Shown one piece after another: positions 5,395 to 6,724 of a stretch of DNA of 6,724 nt. Under the pieces are notes generated by a model. The model was not told the DNA's origin, searched no databases, and worked only from the letters and a program-made list of their open reading frames with translations. Both the position numbers and the translations under genes were made by a program. The DNA is from Actinomycetota bacterium. Lineage in GTDB: Bacteria > Actinomycetota > Humimicrobiia > Humimicrobiales > Humimicrobiaceae. Positions within the stretch are counted from its first letter, which is position 1. Each line of letters opens with the position of its first letter. Location: positions 1 to 6,724 of the forward strand of contig JAQUMQ010000028.1 of assembly GCA_028718045.1 (NCBI GenBank), in the 5' to 3' direction.

Positions 5395-6724
5395 TCATGA
5401 GTTCCATACGCATTTCATTTTTCCGGGATTTAAAATATTGTTAGGATCAAAAGCATTTTTAACCTTTTCCATCAAATCATAAACTGGCTTGCTAAGTTCA
5501 AGCTTTAAATATTGTGCTTTTGTTATTCCTATGCCATGCTCTCCCGAAAGCGTGCCCCCCAAAGCAATAGTCGCTTTAAAAATTTCTTCAATTGCTTTCT
5601 CGGTTTTTTCGGCTTCCTCGGGAATTCTTAAATCCGTCAATATGGTCGGATGCAGATTGCCATCTCCGGCATGTCCGAATGTTCCTATCATTATATTGTA
5701 TTTCTGAGCAATTCCGTCGACTGCCTCGACAAGCTCCACTATCCTGCTTCTTTGAACAGTAGCATCTTCGAGTATGGTGGATGGCTTTATTCTTGACAGT
5801 GATGAAAGAGCCGCTCTTCTTGCCTCCCACAGTTTATCTCTTTCCTGCGAATTTTTTGCCTTTCTCACGGAAAGAGCATTGTTTGATTTGCATACTTTTA
5901 AAACGATATCTGCTTCGATTTCGGTTGCTCCTTTTTGTCCATCCACCTCAATTAAAAGCATTGCCCCAACCGTCCGGTCTAAGCCTATCTTCAAAAAATC
6001 TTCGATCGCGTTTATCGTAACCTTGTCAACTATTTCCAAAGTAGCTGTTATGACTCCCTGAGCAACTATATCTATTACTGTTTTTGCCGCATCAGTCATA
6101 TCTTTAAAAAACGAAAGTATGCTTGCTCTGTCGGCGGGGATAGGCAACAGCCCAAGAGTTGCCTTTGTGATGACTCCAAGAGTTCCTTCGGAACCGCATA
6201 TCAGATCTACAAAATTGTATCCTGTTACGGCTTTTACGGTATTTGAACCCATATTTACAATTTCACCCGTAGGAAGAACTATTTCTATAGAATTTACATA
6301 ATCTTTCGTAACTCCATATTTTAATCCTCTCAAACCCCCGGCATTTTCGGCAATATTGCCTCCGATAGTAGAACTTTTCATGCTTCCAGGATCCGGTGGG
6401 AAAAACAGATTAAGATGCTCGACAGCTTTGCTTACGCTTTCAGTTATAACACCTGCTTCGACGGTTACCAGTAAATCTACTGGATTTATATCCAGTATCT
6501 TGTTCATCTCGACCATAACGAGACTGATTCCTCCTTCAACACACAGGCATCCGCCGCTTAATCCCGTTGCAGCGCCTCTAGGAGTTACAGGAATTTTACG
6601 ATCATTTGCAAATTTTATTATCCGGCTTATTTGTTCGGCGCTATGAACTTTAACTACAACATCGGGTATATATTCTAACCTGGTAGAATCATAGCTATAA
6701 GCTAATCTTTCTTCAAAAGAGGTA
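5395..6724 (-). CDS. glcD: GlcD-type FAD-linked 2-hydroxyacid oxidase/dehydrogenase, 5' partial
   Basis: Flavoprotein subunit that oxidises a 2-hydroxyacid such as glycolate or D-lactate to the 2-oxoacid with FAD. The frame stays open to the right edge, so 442 residues are visible; the family is usually about 460, so roughly 20 N-terminal residues are missing. An internal ATG at 6516 is not the start, because conserved sequence continues upstream of it. Visible residues 48-58 (PRGAATGLSGG) and about 110-139 (PPDPGS, IGGNIAENAGG, KYGVTKDYV) form the FAD-binding PCMH fold, followed by GSEGTLGVIT at 177-186. The C-terminal FAD-oxidase domain carries GHAGDGNLHP (350-359), GEHGIG (394-399) and the closing FDPNNILNPGK. 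The gene lies 112 bases before the iron-sulfur subunit gene, the usual GlcD-GlcF pairing; no GlcE is visible. The exact substrate (glycolate, lactate, other) cannot be read from the sequence. Confidence 0.93.
   Translation of the reverse strand, partial: TSFEERLAYSYDSTRLEYIPDVVVKVHSAEQISRIIKFANDRKIPVTPRGAATGLSGGCLCVEGGISLVMVEMNKILDINPVDLLVTVEAGVITESVSKAVEHLNLFFPPDPGSMKSSTIGGNIAENAGGLRGLKYGVTKDYVNSIEIVLPTGEIVNMGSNTVKAVTGYNFVDLICGSEGTLGVITKATLGLLPIPADRASILSFFKDMTDAAKTVIDIVAQGVITATLEIVDKVTINAIEDFLKIGLDRTVGAMLLIEVDGQKGATEIEADIVLKVCKSNNALSVRKAKNSQERDKLWEARRAALSSLSRIKPSTILEDATVQRSRIVELVEAVDGIAQKYNIMIGTFGHAGDGNLHPTILTDLRIPEEAEKTEKAIEEIFKATIALGGTLSGEHGIGITKAQYLKLELSKPVYDLMEKVKNAFDPNNILNPGKMKCVWNS

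Noticed and set aside
5588..5830. 80-codon minus-strand frame inside the GlcD-type gene
   Set aside because: It lies in another frame of a strongly conserved flavoprotein region and its protein is an Arg/Ser-rich shadow with no family resemblance.

Overview
The window comes from a low-GC bacterium (about one third G+C by eye). AGGAGG-type ribosome-binding sites, TTG and GTG starts and a lipoprotein-type solute-binding protein fit an anaerobic Firmicute, probably clostridial. That assignment is inference, because there is no rRNA or taxonomic marker gene here.

All five recognisable genes lie on the minus strand and read from the right edge towards the left. In transcription order they are: (1) a GlcD-type FAD-linked 2-hydroxyacid oxidase/dehydrogenase, whose N-terminus lies beyond the right edge (5395-6724); (2) a GlcF-type iron-sulfur subunit with two 4Fe-4S motifs and two CCG domains (4065-5282, TTG start); (3) a variant glycine-cleavage H protein with its lipoyl-lysine conserved (3483-3911); (4) a 650-residue 2Fe-2S ferredoxin fused to an ASKHA ATPase domain (DUF4445), the RACo/RamA-like family of reductive activators of corrinoid proteins, overlapping gene 3 by 14 bases (1544-3496); (5) an orphan solute-binding lipoprotein of the SBP_bac_3 family (600-1391, perhaps starting at 1436). 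No convincing terminator separates the genes, and a hairpin with a U-tract (474-526) follows gene 5, so they are probably one transcription unit whose main promoter is outside the window.

The left 599 bases are AT-rich and hold no credible gene. They contain the operon terminator, a second minus-strand terminator-like hairpin with no gene in front of it (34-76), three tandem 11-bp repeats (246-278), and a loose inverted repeat (419-464).

Functionally, genes 1 and 2 look like a two-subunit flavin/iron-sulfur dehydrogenase for a 2-hydroxyacid such as glycolate or lactate. Gene 3 could carry a lipoyl disulfide and gene 4 could pass low-potential electrons to a corrinoid protein. Neither the other glycine-cleavage proteins nor any corrinoid protein or methyltransferase is in view. 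A hydroxyacid dehydrogenase, a stand-alone lipoyl carrier and a RACo-like activase in one operon is the most interesting feature of the window and may mark an uncharacterised redox module.
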